Origin: Alphaproteobacteria bacterium
GTDB taxonomy: Bacteria; Pseudomonadota; Alphaproteobacteria; RF32; CAG-239
Length of the DNA stretch: 16,815 nucleotides
Assembly (NCBI GenBank): GCA_017963715.1
Contig: JAGCTK010000138.1
Span: 1-16,815 of the forward strand
Reading direction: 5' to 3'
Position numbers and translations under genes: made by a program. The notes beneath the pieces were generated by a model. That model searched no databases and had not been told where the DNA came from. It saw nothing but the letters and a program-made list of their open reading frames with translations. Within the stretch, counting starts at the first letter, position 1. Every line of letters starts with the position of its first letter. Of the stretch, positions 7,324-15,869 are shown in pieces.

Positions 7324-7330
7324 AGGAGAA
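7322..7330 (+). promoter_or_regulatory. strong ribosome binding site deciding the TTG start of dacA
   Basis: AAAGGAGAA lies 5-7 bases before a TTG at 7336. The TTG begins a good signal peptide (MKKICLIFGL), and no in-frame ATG gives one. Confidence 0.75.
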
Positions 7331-7335
7331 AGACA

Positions 7336-8472
7336 TTGAAAAAGATATGTTTGATTTTTGGTTTGTGTGCCGTTGTCCTCTCAAAGGCCGAGGCTTTTGA
7401 GACATCCGCCAGAAATGCCATTTTGGTTGATTTCGATACAGGCACATATCTTTTTGCAAAAAATGAGACCGAGCAAATTCCCCCCGCCTCGATGAGCAAA
7501 CTGATGACGGTTTATATCTTATTTGACAGGCTCAAATCAGGCATCTTGTCCTTGGATGACGAGTGGGTTGTCAGTAAAAACGCATGGAGCAAAGGCGGTG
7601 CGGCCAGCGGTGGTTCGACCATGTTTTTGAATATCGGTCAAACAGTCAAAGTCGATGATTTACTCCGCGGTATCATTGTCCAATCGGGCAACGATGCTTG
7701 TATCGTCGCAGCCGAAAATATTTCGGGTTCGGAAGAAAATTTTGCCCGTCTGATGAACGAAACCGCCTCAAAATTAGGATTAAAAAACGCCAGTTTTGCC
7801 AATGCGACCGGTTTGCCGGACGAAAATCAGCGGATGTCGGTTGAAGATTTAGCCATTTTGGCACGTGCCATTATCAAAGATTTCGGTGATTATTATCACA
7901 TTTTTCAAGAAAAAGAGTTTACATACAACAAAATCAAACAAGGCAATCGTAACCCGCTGTTGTATTCAATGGAAGGCGCTGACGGCCTCAAAACAGGACA
8001 TACCGAAGAAGCCGGCTTTTGTTTGACAGGTTCGGTTCAAAAAAACGGACGCCGTTTGATTGAAGTTGTGGCCGGATTAAGCAGTAATCAAGCCCGTTCG
8101 GATGAGGCAAAAAATCTAATGAATTACGGTTTTCAAGAATTTGAAAATTATACGTTGTTTAATAAAGGCCAAGTGATCGGAGTTGTGCCAGTTTGGTATG
8201 GCAATCAGGCAACCGTTGATATGACGGTCAGCAACGATATCGTGCGGACATACCACAAAAACAAAGCCGATAAATATACCTTCAAGATGATTTACGATAC
8301 CCCTATCAAAGCGCCGATTGCCAAAGGCACCAGAGTGGGACAGATTAAAATCACCTCACCCGACGGACAAACGGAGTATATCAATCTTGTAGCGGCCAAA
8401 GATGTTGCAAAAGTCGGTATTTTCAAACGCATATTGGCCAACCTCAAATATTATTGGAAAGGCAGACAATGA
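7336..8472 (+). CDS. dacA: D-alanyl-D-alanine carboxypeptidase (PBP5/6 type)
   Basis: 378 residues, the normal size for a class C low-molecular-weight penicillin-binding protein, which removes the terminal D-Ala of peptidoglycan pentapeptides in the periplasm. A signal peptide (1-20, cut after AEA) is followed by the serine-peptidase domain with SxxK at 52-55 (S52, K55), SGN at 117-119 and KTG at 219-221. The PBP5_C beta domain follows. The last 18 residues (GIFKRILANLKYYWKGRQ) form the basic amphipathic helix that holds such enzymes on the inner membrane. The start is TTG with a strong Shine-Dalgarno site. The stop overlaps the tmk start as ATGA. All catalytic motifs are intact. Confidence 0.95.
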   Translation: MKKICLIFGLCAVVLSKAEAFETSARNAILVDFDTGTYLFAKNETEQIPPASMSKLMTVYILFDRLKSGILSLDDEWVVSKNAWSKGGAASGGSTMFLNIGQTVKVDDLLRGIIVQSGNDACIVAAENISGSEENFARLMNETASKLGLKNASFANATGLPDENQRMSVEDLAILARAIIKDFGDYYHIFQEKEFTYNKIKQGNRNPLLYSMEGADGLKTGHTEEAGFCLTGSVQKNGRRLIEVVAGLSSNQARSDEAKNLMNYGFQEFENYTLFNKGQVIGVVPVWYGNQATVDMTVSNDIVRTYHKNKADKYTFKMIYDTPIKAPIAKGTRVGQIKITSPDGQTEYINLVAAKDVAKVGIFKRILANLKYYWKGRQ

Positions 8473-9113
8473 AAACACCTTTTATCACTTTCGAAGGCGG
8501 CGAAGGAAGCGGAAAATCTACCCAAATCAACCTGTTAGGTGATTATCTTCAACAAAAAGGTATCGATTTTATCACCACAAAAGAACCTGGCGGAACCCCG
8601 CTCGGCGCCGAAATCAGACATTTGCTTGTCGAGGGCGAGGAAGATAAAATGGATGCGTATACCGAAGCCTTGTTGTTTTTTGCGGACAGACGTTTGCACC
8701 TCACACAAAAGATTTGGCCGGCACTTGAAAATGGCAAATGGGTTATCAGCGACCGCTTTGCCGATTCAACCGTTGCGTATCAATACTATGCCTACAACAA
8801 AAGGCTGTCCATGCATGACATTGATATGCTCTATCAATTTTCCGTCGGCGATTTTAAGCCGGATTTAACCTTGATTTTGGATATTGATCCGGCCGTCGGT
8901 CTTGATCGATCTTTCAAAAAAGCCGAAACTATGACGGTCAAAGAAACACGCAACGAAAATCGCGTATTGATTTTTCATCACAATTTAAGACAAGGCTATC
9001 TTGAAATCGCTCGCCAAGAGCCGGAGCGCTGTGTTGTTTTGAATGCCGATACAGATATTGAAACGTTGCATCACAATATCGTGCGGATCATTGAACAAAA
9101 ATTTGGAATATAG
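8469..9113 (+). CDS. tmk: thymidylate kinase
   Basis: 214 residues, typical for Tmk, which phosphorylates dTMP to dTDP for DNA synthesis. The P-loop is FEGGEGSGKST (8-18), the substrate DR motif is SDRFADST (94-101) and KEPGGT (38-43) is the usual stretch that contacts dTMP. The lid around 148-170 is shorter in arginines than usual, with TRNEN where DRxE is common. I start at the ATG at 8469, with AAAGG 6 bases upstream, and not at an in-frame TTG at 8454, because the protein then begins exactly as the family does. It overlaps dacA by 4 bases and is followed by holB after 1 base. Confidence 0.94.
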   Translation: MKTPFITFEGGEGSGKSTQINLLGDYLQQKGIDFITTKEPGGTPLGAEIRHLLVEGEEDKMDAYTEALLFFADRRLHLTQKIWPALENGKWVISDRFADSTVAYQYYAYNKRLSMHDIDMLYQFSVGDFKPDLTLILDIDPAVGLDRSFKKAETMTVKETRNENRVLIFHHNLRQGYLEIARQEPERCVVLNADTDIETLHHNIVRIIEQKFGI

Positions 9114-9114
9114 C

Positions 9115-10167
9115 ATGTCCCTGATACTGCCAAAAGACAACCCTTATCTTCTCGGTCACAGTCAAGCCGAAAAATTGTTTTTAGACACTTTCAAAAACAA
9201 TGCTTTGCATCATGCTTGGCTGATTACCGGCGACAAGGGCATCGGAAAAGCCACATTTGCCTATAAAATTGCGCGTTTTTTGCTCAGTTTAGATGATGAG
9301 CAAAAGAGTTCCGCTCAGTGGGACGTTTTGCCCTCAAGTTCTGTTTTTAAACAAATTTCCAACGGTTCACATCCAAATTTTTTGGCTGTTGAACGAGACT
9401 ATATCGAAGCGGATAAAAAGAAAATCATCAAAGCCATCAAAGACGGGGAGCCTTTAGATGATGACAGTTTGCAGGATTTGAAAAAATCTGCCGTGATTAA
9501 AGTAGATGAAATCAGAGAAATTAATAGTTTTTTGAGCAAAAAATCTTTTAACGGCGGTTGGCGCGTTGTGCTGATTGACAGTATTGACGAATTGAACACC
9601 GCAGGTGCCAATGCTCTTTTGAAAATTTTGGAAGAGCCGCCCGAAAAAAGTATTTTACTTTTGATTTCACACCAACCGAGCAAATTGTTGCCGACCATCA
9701 CATCGCGCTGTGCCAAATTGGCATTGGACCGCTTGTCACCACAGGATGTCGGCTCTTTGTTGCGTCGATATGCCCCTCACCTCACCGAAGACGAAATCAA
9801 AGATTTGGTCACCATTTCGTCAGGAAGTATCGGAAAGGCTTTGAATAATGCCTTCAATCAAGGTGTCAATCTGTATCACAGATTGCAAAACATTGTCTAT
9901 GCCGGGACAAATTTTGACATCACTGAAGCGCTCGATTTGGCACAACTTGCCTCCGGTGACGAAGATATTTGGCGTTTGATACTCGACCTTCTGCGGCAAC
10001 TCTTGGCGGATATGATAAAATCGGGCGACAACGCGGATGCTTTGTATGACGTATATGCCGCAGTTTTGAAAACAGACAGTGAAGTCGTCGGGCTCAACAT
10101 GGATAAAAAACAAGCCTTAATCAACCTATTTTATCAGATTGCAACGGTGGTGTCTCATGATTGTTGA
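9115..10167 (+). CDS. holB: DNA polymerase III subunit delta-prime
   Basis: 350 residues from the ATG at 9115, which follows the tmk stop by one base; an upstream in-frame start at 9043 would lie inside tmk and adds nothing conserved. The AAA+ clamp-loader features are a Walker A GDKGIGKAT (39-47), a Walker B-like VVLIDSIDEL (151-160), the very conserved NALLKILEEPP (166-176) and the SRC motif (197-199). The loader opens the sliding clamp at primed DNA. The four-cysteine zinc module of E. coli delta-prime is absent between 55 and 95, and there is an insert around 95-130, which fits my memory of alphaproteobacterial HolB. The 3' end overlaps tatD by 11 bases. Confidence 0.92.
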   Translation: MSLILPKDNPYLLGHSQAEKLFLDTFKNNALHHAWLITGDKGIGKATFAYKIARFLLSLDDEQKSSAQWDVLPSSSVFKQISNGSHPNFLAVERDYIEADKKKIIKAIKDGEPLDDDSLQDLKKSAVIKVDEIREINSFLSKKSFNGGWRVVLIDSIDELNTAGANALLKILEEPPEKSILLLISHQPSKLLPTITSRCAKLALDRLSPQDVGSLLRRYAPHLTEDEIKDLVTISSGSIGKALNNAFNQGVNLYHRLQNIVYAGTNFDITEALDLAQLASGDEDIWRLILDLLRQLLADMIKSGDNADALYDVYAAVLKTDSEVVGLNMDKKQALINLFYQIATVVSHDC

Positions 10168-10939
10168 CAGTCATTGCCATTTGTCATCACCCGAAATATA
10201 TGCCGACTTAGACAATATCATCAAGCGCGCACATGAGGCCGGTGTCGACGCTTTTTTGAATGCGGGCGCAAAATTTGATGAATTCGACCTTCAGCTTGAG
10301 ATTTGCAAACGATTTCAAAACGTATGGTGCGCAACGGGTGTCCACCCTCACGATGCTGTTGATTATCAGCATATCAGCGCTGATGATGTGTTAAAAAACA
10401 CACACCATGACAAAGTGATTGCCATCGGCGAATGCGGTTTGGATTATTTTTATGATTTTGCGCCGAAAGATGTGCAAATCAAGGTTTTCAGCCAAATGAT
10501 CAAAGCGGCTCAACAAAGCGGCCTGCCGCTAATCGTGCATACAAGACAAGCCGACGAAGACACCATCACCCTAATTACTGATGCTTACCGGCAAAAACCG
10601 TTTCGGGGTGTGATACACTGTTACAGTTCTTCTTTTAAGTTGGCTCAGGAAATGCTCAAAATCGGTTTTTATATTTCCGTCTCAGGCATTATGACATTTA
10701 AAAACAGCGAAGATTTAAGACAAAGCCTTCAAAAAATCCCCTTAGAACGTTTGCTCGTTGAAACGGACACCCCCTACCTTGCACCCATACCGATGCGAGG
10801 TCAAACCAATGAACCTTCTTTGATTGTTTATACACTTCGGATGTTATCGGAACTCAGAGGGCTTGATTTTAAAAAAATTTCGGATATAACAAGCAAAAAC
10901 TTCTTTGATTTATTTGACAAAGCAAGGATTATCACATGA
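10157..10939 (+). CDS. tatD: TatD-family metal-dependent deoxyribonuclease
   Basis: 260 residues with the full TatD metal site: HCH (H6, H8), GECGLDY with Glu92, VHTR with His128, HCYSSS with His154 and ETDTPYLAP with Asp204. TatD/YcfH proteins are cytoplasmic TIM-barrel hydrolases with 3'-5' exonuclease activity, linked to DNA repair or degradation. I start at the ATG at 10157, which gives the standard MIVDSHCHL opening; an in-frame TTG at 10139 adds six residues without support. It overlaps holB by 11 bases and the next gene by 4 (ATGA). The close YcfH subgroup usually sits beside holB, as here. The true substrate of this protein is not known. Confidence 0.93.
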   Translation: MIVDSHCHLSSPEIYADLDNIIKRAHEAGVDAFLNAGAKFDEFDLQLEICKRFQNVWCATGVHPHDAVDYQHISADDVLKNTHHDKVIAIGECGLDYFYDFAPKDVQIKVFSQMIKAAQQSGLPLIVHTRQADEDTITLITDAYRQKPFRGVIHCYSSSFKLAQEMLKIGFYISVSGIMTFKNSEDLRQSLQKIPLERLLVETDTPYLAPIPMRGQTNEPSLIVYTLRMLSELRGLDFKKISDITSKNFFDLFDKARIIT

Positions 10940-11730
10940 CCAAAGTGATTATTTTAGGTTCAGGCGCGGCACCGGGTGTTCCGGCTATTGCAAAAGGATG
11001 GGGCAACTGTGATCCGCATAATAAGAAAAACATAAGGACACGTACCGGTACATATATCGAAATCGGCACACAAAAGTTACTCATCGACACCTCCCCTGAT
11101 TTGCGCATGCAGGTTTTAGCCAACCAAATCAAGCATATTGATGCCGTATTATACACACATGCCCATGCGGACCACTCTCACGGGATTGATGACTTGAGAG
11201 AATTTAATCGTCTCACCAAAAAACCGCTTGATATATATGGTTCTGCCCCGACGATTGAGGAGTTAAATCACCGATTTTCATATCTCATGTGCAACGGCAA
11301 TTGTGCGGACGGCGGCGCTTTTAAGGCGAGCCTTTTCCCGCATATTATGAATATGCAAGAAGATTTTTATCTCGGAGAGGTCAAAATAGGCCTTTTGGAA
11401 TTGAGCGGACATATGATGCCGTCCAACGGATATATCTTCAATGACGGCGAGATTGTGTATATTGCCGATTGTTCGTTTATTTGTGACAGTGCTTTGGCAA
11501 AAATCAAGACACAACCGAAATTGCTTGTTCTGCCGCTGACAACCATTTCATCCCCCTGGCAAAAATGTTTTCACATGGGACTTGATAAAGTTTTAGAATA
11601 TGTTAATCTCATAAAACCTCAAAGAGTCGTCATCAATCATATGGCAGTGGAATGCGATTATGATCACATTAATGATTTAACGCCTCAAAACGTTTTCCCT
11701 GCGTATGACAATATGGTGATTGAGTTTTAA
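10936..11730 (+). CDS. metallo-beta-lactamase-fold phosphodiesterase, PhnP-like
   Basis: 264 residues. The metallo-beta-lactamase signature is THAHADHSHG (74-83) with H75, H77, D79 and H80; further ligands are likely His159, Asp178 (YIADCSF) and His235 (INHMAVE). LGSGAAPGVP (7-16) and RTRTG (34-38) are typical of the PhnP/RNase Z-like subgroup that cuts cyclic phosphates or phosphodiesters. Several cysteines (C25, C119, C123) lie outside the metal motif. The gene commonly follows tatD in this gene order, but no phosphonate (phn) genes are present, so a role in C-P lyase metabolism is unlikely. AAGGA (10924-10928) precedes the ATG, which overlaps the tatD stop. The fold is certain; the substrate is not. 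Confidence 0.87.
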   Translation: MTKVIILGSGAAPGVPAIAKGWGNCDPHNKKNIRTRTGTYIEIGTQKLLIDTSPDLRMQVLANQIKHIDAVLYTHAHADHSHGIDDLREFNRLTKKPLDIYGSAPTIEELNHRFSYLMCNGNCADGGAFKASLFPHIMNMQEDFYLGEVKIGLLELSGHMMPSNGYIFNDGEIVYIADCSFICDSALAKIKTQPKLLVLPLTTISSPWQKCFHMGLDKVLEYVNLIKPQRVVINHMAVECDYDHINDLTPQNVFPAYDNMVIEF

Positions 11731-11742
11731 GATAAAAACGGA

Positions 11743-11748
11743 AAGGAA
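11743..11748 (+). promoter_or_regulatory. ribosome binding site of the DHH phosphoesterase gene
   Basis: AAGGAA lies 7 bases before the ATG at 11756. An in-frame start at 11720 inside the upstream gene lacks such a site and adds a non-conserved lysine-rich leader, so 11756 is preferred. Confidence 0.6.
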
Positions 11749-11755
11749 AAACACA

Positions 11756-12649
11756 ATGCTTTGTATTTATCATATGGCCGATCATGATGGAAAAGGTTCA
11801 GCTGCTATTGTTAAAAGCATCTATCCCGATGTTATTTTCATGCCTTTTAATCATGATATGGAAGTTCCTTATGATGAAATCAGAAAGCATGACCAAATCA
11901 TTATTTGCGATATAGCCTTACCGATTGACTTTATGTTTGAACTCAATCAAACAAAAGATTTGGTATGGATCGATCATCATGTTTCCGTTATTACGGCGTA
12001 TGAAGAGCGTGTCAATGCCGGCGAAAAACCGATTAAAGGTATCCGCCGTGTCGGTACGGCAGCGATTTTGTTGACATGGGAATATTTTTATCCCGATAAA
12101 CGTGTGCCACTCGGCATTAAATTGTTGGGCTTAAACGATGTCTTTGATTTGCGTGATTCGAGAGTGCGTCCGTTTGAATACGCCATGCAGGCCATCGGTG
12201 TTAATAAACCGGATGAAAAAATATGGAACAAATTGATTGCAGATGAGGTTTGCGTCAATGATATGGTCAAAGACGGACGCGCGATTTTGTCTTATATTCG
12301 CAACCGCAACTATCGTTTGGCGCGTGCCGAAGCGTTTGTATCCGAATTTGACGGGTATACGTGCATTTGTGCCAATATTGCCCAGGGCTATTCCGAATTT
12401 TATGACAGTCTTGAAGGCAGTCAAGAATACGATATGATGGTCAATTTTTATATGAATAAACATAATACATGGTGTCTTTCGTTTTATACCTCCAAAGATG
12501 ATGTGGATGTCTCCAAAATTGCGGAAAAATTCGGTGGCGGCGGTCATGCAAAGGCAGCCGGTGCCTCATCATTAAAACAATTGCCCGAATTTTTGCAAAA
12601 CGGTCAACCTTGGGTAAGCCCAAAACTTTTGAAAGATAAGCAGGATTAA
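11756..12649 (+). CDS. DHH-family phosphoesterase, NrnB-like
   Basis: 297 residues with DHH and DHHA1 domains. Motifs in order: [10 protein letters not shown] (8-17) with the Asp pair, ICDIA (50-54) with Asp52, WIDHHVS (71-77), LNDVFD (126-131) with Asp128, and the substrate-binding [10 protein letters not shown] (260-269). This fits the subgroup that includes NrnB-type oligoribonucleases and cyclic-nucleotide phosphodiesterases (COG2404-like), not RecJ, PpaC or GdpP, which carry extra domains. The likely job is removing short RNA or cleaving a small phosphodiester in the cytoplasm; that is inference from the family. It starts 25 bases after a PhnP-like phosphodiesterase and ends 2 bases before dnaJ. 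All metal residues appear intact. Confidence 0.85.
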   Translation: MLCIYHMADHDGKGSAAIVKSIYPDVIFMPFNHDMEVPYDEIRKHDQIIICDIALPIDFMFELNQTKDLVWIDHHVSVITAYEERVNAGEKPIKGIRRVGTAAILLTWEYFYPDKRVPLGIKLLGLNDVFDLRDSRVRPFEYAMQAIGVNKPDEKIWNKLIADEVCVNDMVKDGRAILSYIRNRNYRLARAEAFVSEFDGYTCICANIAQGYSEFYDSLEGSQEYDMMVNFYMNKHNTWCLSFYTSKDDVDVSKIAEKFGGGGHAKAAGASSLKQLPEFLQNGQPWVSPKLLKDKQD

Positions 12650-12651
12650 AA

Positions 12652-13791
12652 ATGGCAGATCAGGATTATTACAGCATACTCGGCATTGATAAATCGGCCT
12701 CAACTGAGGATATTAAGCACGCTTTTCGTAAAAAAGCGATGGAATATCATCCGGATCGCAATCCGGGCAACAAAGAAGCCGAACAAAAATTTAAAGACGT
12801 TAATGAGGCCTATGAAGTTTTGAAAGACGATCAAAAACGTGCGGCTTATGACAGATACGGTAAAGCGGCCTTTCAAAACGGTATGGGCGGCGGTGCCAAC
12901 CCGTTTGGCGGCGGATTTGGTTTTAGTGCAGAAGATTTATCCGACGTTTTTTCAAACATCTTTTCTGATTTTATGGGGGGCGGACGTCGCGCCTCGGGTG
13001 CCGAACGCGGCCGAGGTTCGGATTTGAATTATAATTTAAGTATTACTTTAGAAGAAGCATTTCAAGGTATTGAAAAAGAAATAAAAATTACTACAACAGA
13101 AACTTGTGAAATCTGTCATGGACACGGCACGGCAGACGGTAAAGAGGCCCCTATTTGCGAAACCTGTCACGGAAGCGGTAAAGTCAGACGTCAACAAGGC
13201 GGCTTCTTTGTTTTTGAAACGGTTTGCCCGACTTGTCAAGGGCGCGGACGGGTTGTCAAGGATAAATGCAAAAAATGTAGCGGACGCGGTGTTAATCGGG
13301 CTGACAAAACACTCAAAATCAAGATTCCGGCAGGTATTGAAGACAACGTCAGGATGCGCGTTGCCGGCGAAGGTGAAGCCGGCTTATACGGTGCACCCAA
13401 AGGCGATTTATACATCTATGTTTCTATCAAAGAGCATAAACTCTATGAACGCCAAGGTGCAAATTTGTACACTGCCGTTCCCGTCGGGATGGTTTGTGCC
13501 GCATTGGGAGGCGTGGTTGAAATACCCTCCATCGACGGCCGAAAACTCGATTTGAAGATTCCACAAGGAACCCAAACAGGTGAACAACTCAAAATCAAAG
13601 GCGAAGGTATGAGTGTTGCCGGCAGCACAAAACGCGGCGATTTATTTGTGATGGTCAAAGTCGAGACACCCACACATTTGAATGCCAAACAAAAAGAACT
13701 TTTGGAGAGTTTTCGAAAACTTGACGACAGCGATTCCTGTCAACCGGAAACAAAAACATTTTTCAACAAAATCAAGGATTTGTTTAACTAA
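12652..13791 (+). CDS. dnaJ: chaperone protein DnaJ
   Basis: 379 residues, the full domain set of a type I DnaJ (Hsp40), which delivers unfolded proteins to DnaK and stimulates its ATPase. The J domain (1-70) has HPD at 33-35. A Gly/Phe-rich stretch covers about 78-113. Four complete CxxCxGxG zinc repeats begin at C152, C169, C192 and C206. The C-terminal substrate-binding domains follow. AGGA (12642-12645) sits 6 bases before the ATG, inside the end of the DHH gene. dnaK, grpE and hrcA are not nearby, and I see no CIRCE-like repeat, so heat-shock control from this site is not evident. Length and zinc region exclude CbpA/DjlA types. Confidence 0.97.
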   Translation: MADQDYYSILGIDKSASTEDIKHAFRKKAMEYHPDRNPGNKEAEQKFKDVNEAYEVLKDDQKRAAYDRYGKAAFQNGMGGGANPFGGGFGFSAEDLSDVFSNIFSDFMGGGRRASGAERGRGSDLNYNLSITLEEAFQGIEKEIKITTTETCEICHGHGTADGKEAPICETCHGSGKVRRQQGGFFVFETVCPTCQGRGRVVKDKCKKCSGRGVNRADKTLKIKIPAGIEDNVRMRVAGEGEAGLYGAPKGDLYIYVSIKEHKLYERQGANLYTAVPVGMVCAALGGVVEIPSIDGRKLDLKIPQGTQTGEQLKIKGEGMSVAGSTKRGDLFVMVKVETPTHLNAKQKELLESFRKLDDSDSCQPETKTFFNKIKDLFN

Positions 13792-13811
13792 ATTAAATAA
13801 AAAGGTGACGT

Positions 13812-15059
13812 ATGATTTTTTCAAAATTTGAACGCATGGTAGCCAAACGCTATCTCAAAGCCAAACGAAAAGAGGGTTTTATTTCTGTCATCAGCGGCTT
13901 TGCCCTAACCGGTATTGCCTTAGGTGTTGCCACACTGATTATTGTCATGAGCGTGATGAACGGTTTTAAAAGCGAGTTACTATCCAGAATTTTGGGATTA
14001 AACGGACATATTATGATTGCGGCCACACCGGGCTATCCTTTTACCGATTATACAACAGCCGTTCAAAATCTTGAAAAAATAGACGGCGTCGATATTGCCA
14101 TCCCGATGATTGAAAAACAGTTGTTGGTCTCAACCGGTCAGACGGCCGAAGGCGTGATTGTCAGAGGGCTTCAAAAAGAAGATTTGCTAAAAAAACAAGT
14201 GATGAGATCGGGCCTGACCAATGTCAATATCGAGGCCTTTGATGATACCTATGTCATTTTGGGCGAAAGATTGGCCGACAAACTCGGCGTATTGACGGGT
14301 GATGAAATTACCCTTATTTCGCCAAACGGCAAGGTAACGGCTTTCGGCACGGTTCCGAGAATCAAAGCCTATACGGTGCTCGGAACGTTTAATTTCGGTA
14401 TGTATGAATATGATTCAAACTTTATCTTTATGCCGATGAGTTCCGCACAATTATACTTTGGTCTTCCAAATGCCGCAACACAAATCGATGTCACCTTAAA
14501 ACGCGGTGAGGATTTGAACAAAATTCGGCGCATCATCGAGCAAAGTGTCGGTTTGGATGCATACGTCTATGATTATAAGCAAAGCAATGCCGCATTTTTT
14601 AATGCGATTGATGTTGAGCGCAATGTGATGTTTTTGATTTTGACACTTATCATTTTGGTGGCGGCGTTTAACATCATCACCGGTTTGATTATGCTTGTCA
14701 AAGACAAAGGCCGTGATATTGCTGTTTTGCGCACGATGGGTGCCAGCAAGGGTATGATTATGCGTATTTTCATGATTTCCGGCTCATACATCGGCGTATT
14801 GGGCACCACAATCGGCGTTATTATCGGCGTTGTTTTTTGCTTAAACATCGAACGTGTCAGACATTTCTTGGAAATGTTATCGGGACGCGATCTGTTTTCG
14901 GCTGAGATTTACTTTCTTTCAAAATTGCCGGCCGAAATTGATTGGGCCGAAGTCACAACGGTGACCGTTGTGGCATTGATGCTCTCTTTACTTGCAACGG
15001 TATATCCGGCTTATCGTGCGGCAAAATATGATCCTGTGGAGGCTTTGAAATATGAATAA
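13812..15059 (+). CDS. lolC: lipoprotein-releasing ABC transporter permease, LolC/LolE family
   Basis: 415 residues with the LolC/E layout: a cytoplasmic N-terminal helix (FERMVAKRYLKAKRKEGF), a first membrane segment at about 23-48, a large periplasmic domain of about 220 residues, then three more membrane segments (about 272-297, 318-344 and 382-398) in an FtsX-type domain. The motifs SVMNGF (47-52) and the C-terminal [17 protein letters not shown] are typical. It releases mature lipoproteins from the inner membrane to LolA. Only one permease gene is present next to lolD, so it may act as a homodimer in the manner of LolF; otherwise a second gene lies elsewhere. AGGTG precedes the ATG. lolD overlaps by 8 bases. 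Confidence 0.93.
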   Translation: MIFSKFERMVAKRYLKAKRKEGFISVISGFALTGIALGVATLIIVMSVMNGFKSELLSRILGLNGHIMIAATPGYPFTDYTTAVQNLEKIDGVDIAIPMIEKQLLVSTGQTAEGVIVRGLQKEDLLKKQVMRSGLTNVNIEAFDDTYVILGERLADKLGVLTGDEITLISPNGKVTAFGTVPRIKAYTVLGTFNFGMYEYDSNFIFMPMSSAQLYFGLPNAATQIDVTLKRGEDLNKIRRIIEQSVGLDAYVYDYKQSNAAFFNAIDVERNVMFLILTLIILVAAFNIITGLIMLVKDKGRDIAVLRTMGASKGMIMRIFMISGSYIGVLGTTIGVIIGVVFCLNIERVRHFLEMLSGRDLFSAEIYFLSKLPAEIDWAEVTTVTVVALMLSLLATVYPAYRAAKYDPVEALKYE

Positions 15060-15780
15060 AACACCGATATTAAACCTTAAAGAAATTTCCAAACATTTTT
15101 ATCAGGGATCGCAAAAACTCGAAGTCTTAAAGGGGCTTGATTTGGAACTCAAATCAAAAGAAATTGTTGCGCTTGTCGGACCGTCCGGTTCAGGCAAATC
15201 AACATTGTTGCAAATAGCGGGGTTGCTCGAGCGACCGACCGCCGGCAAAATCTTTTTTGAAGGAACGGATTGTGCCGGTGCTTCCGAAAAATTAAGGACG
15301 GAACTGCGCCGCGATTATGTCGGCTTTGTTTATCAATACCACAATCTGCTGGCTGATTTTGACGCTCTTGAAAACGTGATGATTCCGCAATTGATTGCAG
15401 GCAAAAAATCGCAAGTTGCCAAAGAAAAGGCCGAATGGCTGCTTAATCGCTTAGGCCTAAAAGAACGTTTAAAACATCGACCGGCCGAATTGTCGGGAGG
15501 TGAACAACAACGCGTGGCCATTGCGCGTGCGCTTGCCAACACACCGAAACTCTTGCTTGCCGATGAGCCGACTGGCAATTTGGATCCGACAACATCCGAT
15601 AATGTCTTCTTAGAACTCTTGAGTATTGTCAAAGAAACGGGGCTTTCTGCCCTTGTGGCAACACACAATATGGATTTGGCCGCCAAAATGGACAAACAGC
15701 TAACCTTAAAAGACGGCAAATTGGTGGTTGAAAGACAAAACCTGCCCATCCGTGAAGGCCAAAATTTTTATGAGAGTTAA
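15052..15780 (+). CDS. lolD: lipoprotein-releasing ABC transporter ATP-binding protein
   Basis: 242 residues, slightly over the usual LolD length. All ABC motifs are intact: Walker [10 protein letters not shown] (43-51), Q-loop Gln95 in VYQYHNLL (93-100), signature LSGGEQQ (147-153), Walker [13 protein letters not shown] (167-178) and switch His205 in ATHN. The H-N-L-L stretch after the Q-loop is typical of the LolD/MacB group. It powers lipoprotein sorting to the outer membrane together with the overlapping permease gene. TGGAGG (15037-15042), inside the permease gene, is its ribosome site, which suggests translational coupling. RlpA, encoded upstream, is a likely cargo. Confidence 0.95.
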   Translation: MNKTPILNLKEISKHFYQGSQKLEVLKGLDLELKSKEIVALVGPSGSGKSTLLQIAGLLERPTAGKIFFEGTDCAGASEKLRTELRRDYVGFVYQYHNLLADFDALENVMIPQLIAGKKSQVAKEKAEWLLNRLGLKERLKHRPAELSGGEQQRVAIARALANTPKLLLADEPTGNLDPTTSDNVFLELLSIVKETGLSALVATHNMDLAAKMDKQLTLKDGKLVVERQNLPIREGQNFYES

Positions 15781-15806
15781 CCCTTAAAACAGACAGGAAA
15801 AAACAC

Positions 15807-15834
15807 TTGCATTCAGGCAAAATTGTTTTATTCT
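15807..15834 (+). promoter_or_regulatory. possible promoter of gltX
   Basis: CTTGCAT (TTGCAT at 15807-15812) and TATTCT (15829-15834) are 16 bases apart in the 89-base gap before gltX. The match is only moderate. No terminator separates lolD from gltX, so readthrough is also possible. Confidence 0.3.
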
Positions 15835-15869
15835 TTTCAAAACATTCAAACAAAAGGACAACAACATCC

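Noticed and set aside
9043..9114. Upstream start for HolB inside tmk
   Set aside because: It would overlap tmk by 71 bases and adds an unlikely leader; the ATG at 9115 gives the family-like N-terminus.
9820..10113. 97-codon minus-strand frame in holB
   Set aside because: Antisense to a gene with clear clamp-loader motifs; no ribosome site or promoter seen.
13100..13300. Spaced repeats in dnaJ that might suggest a repeat array
   Set aside because: These are the four CxxCxGxG zinc repeats of DnaJ, a protein-level repeat and not a DNA repeat or CRISPR.
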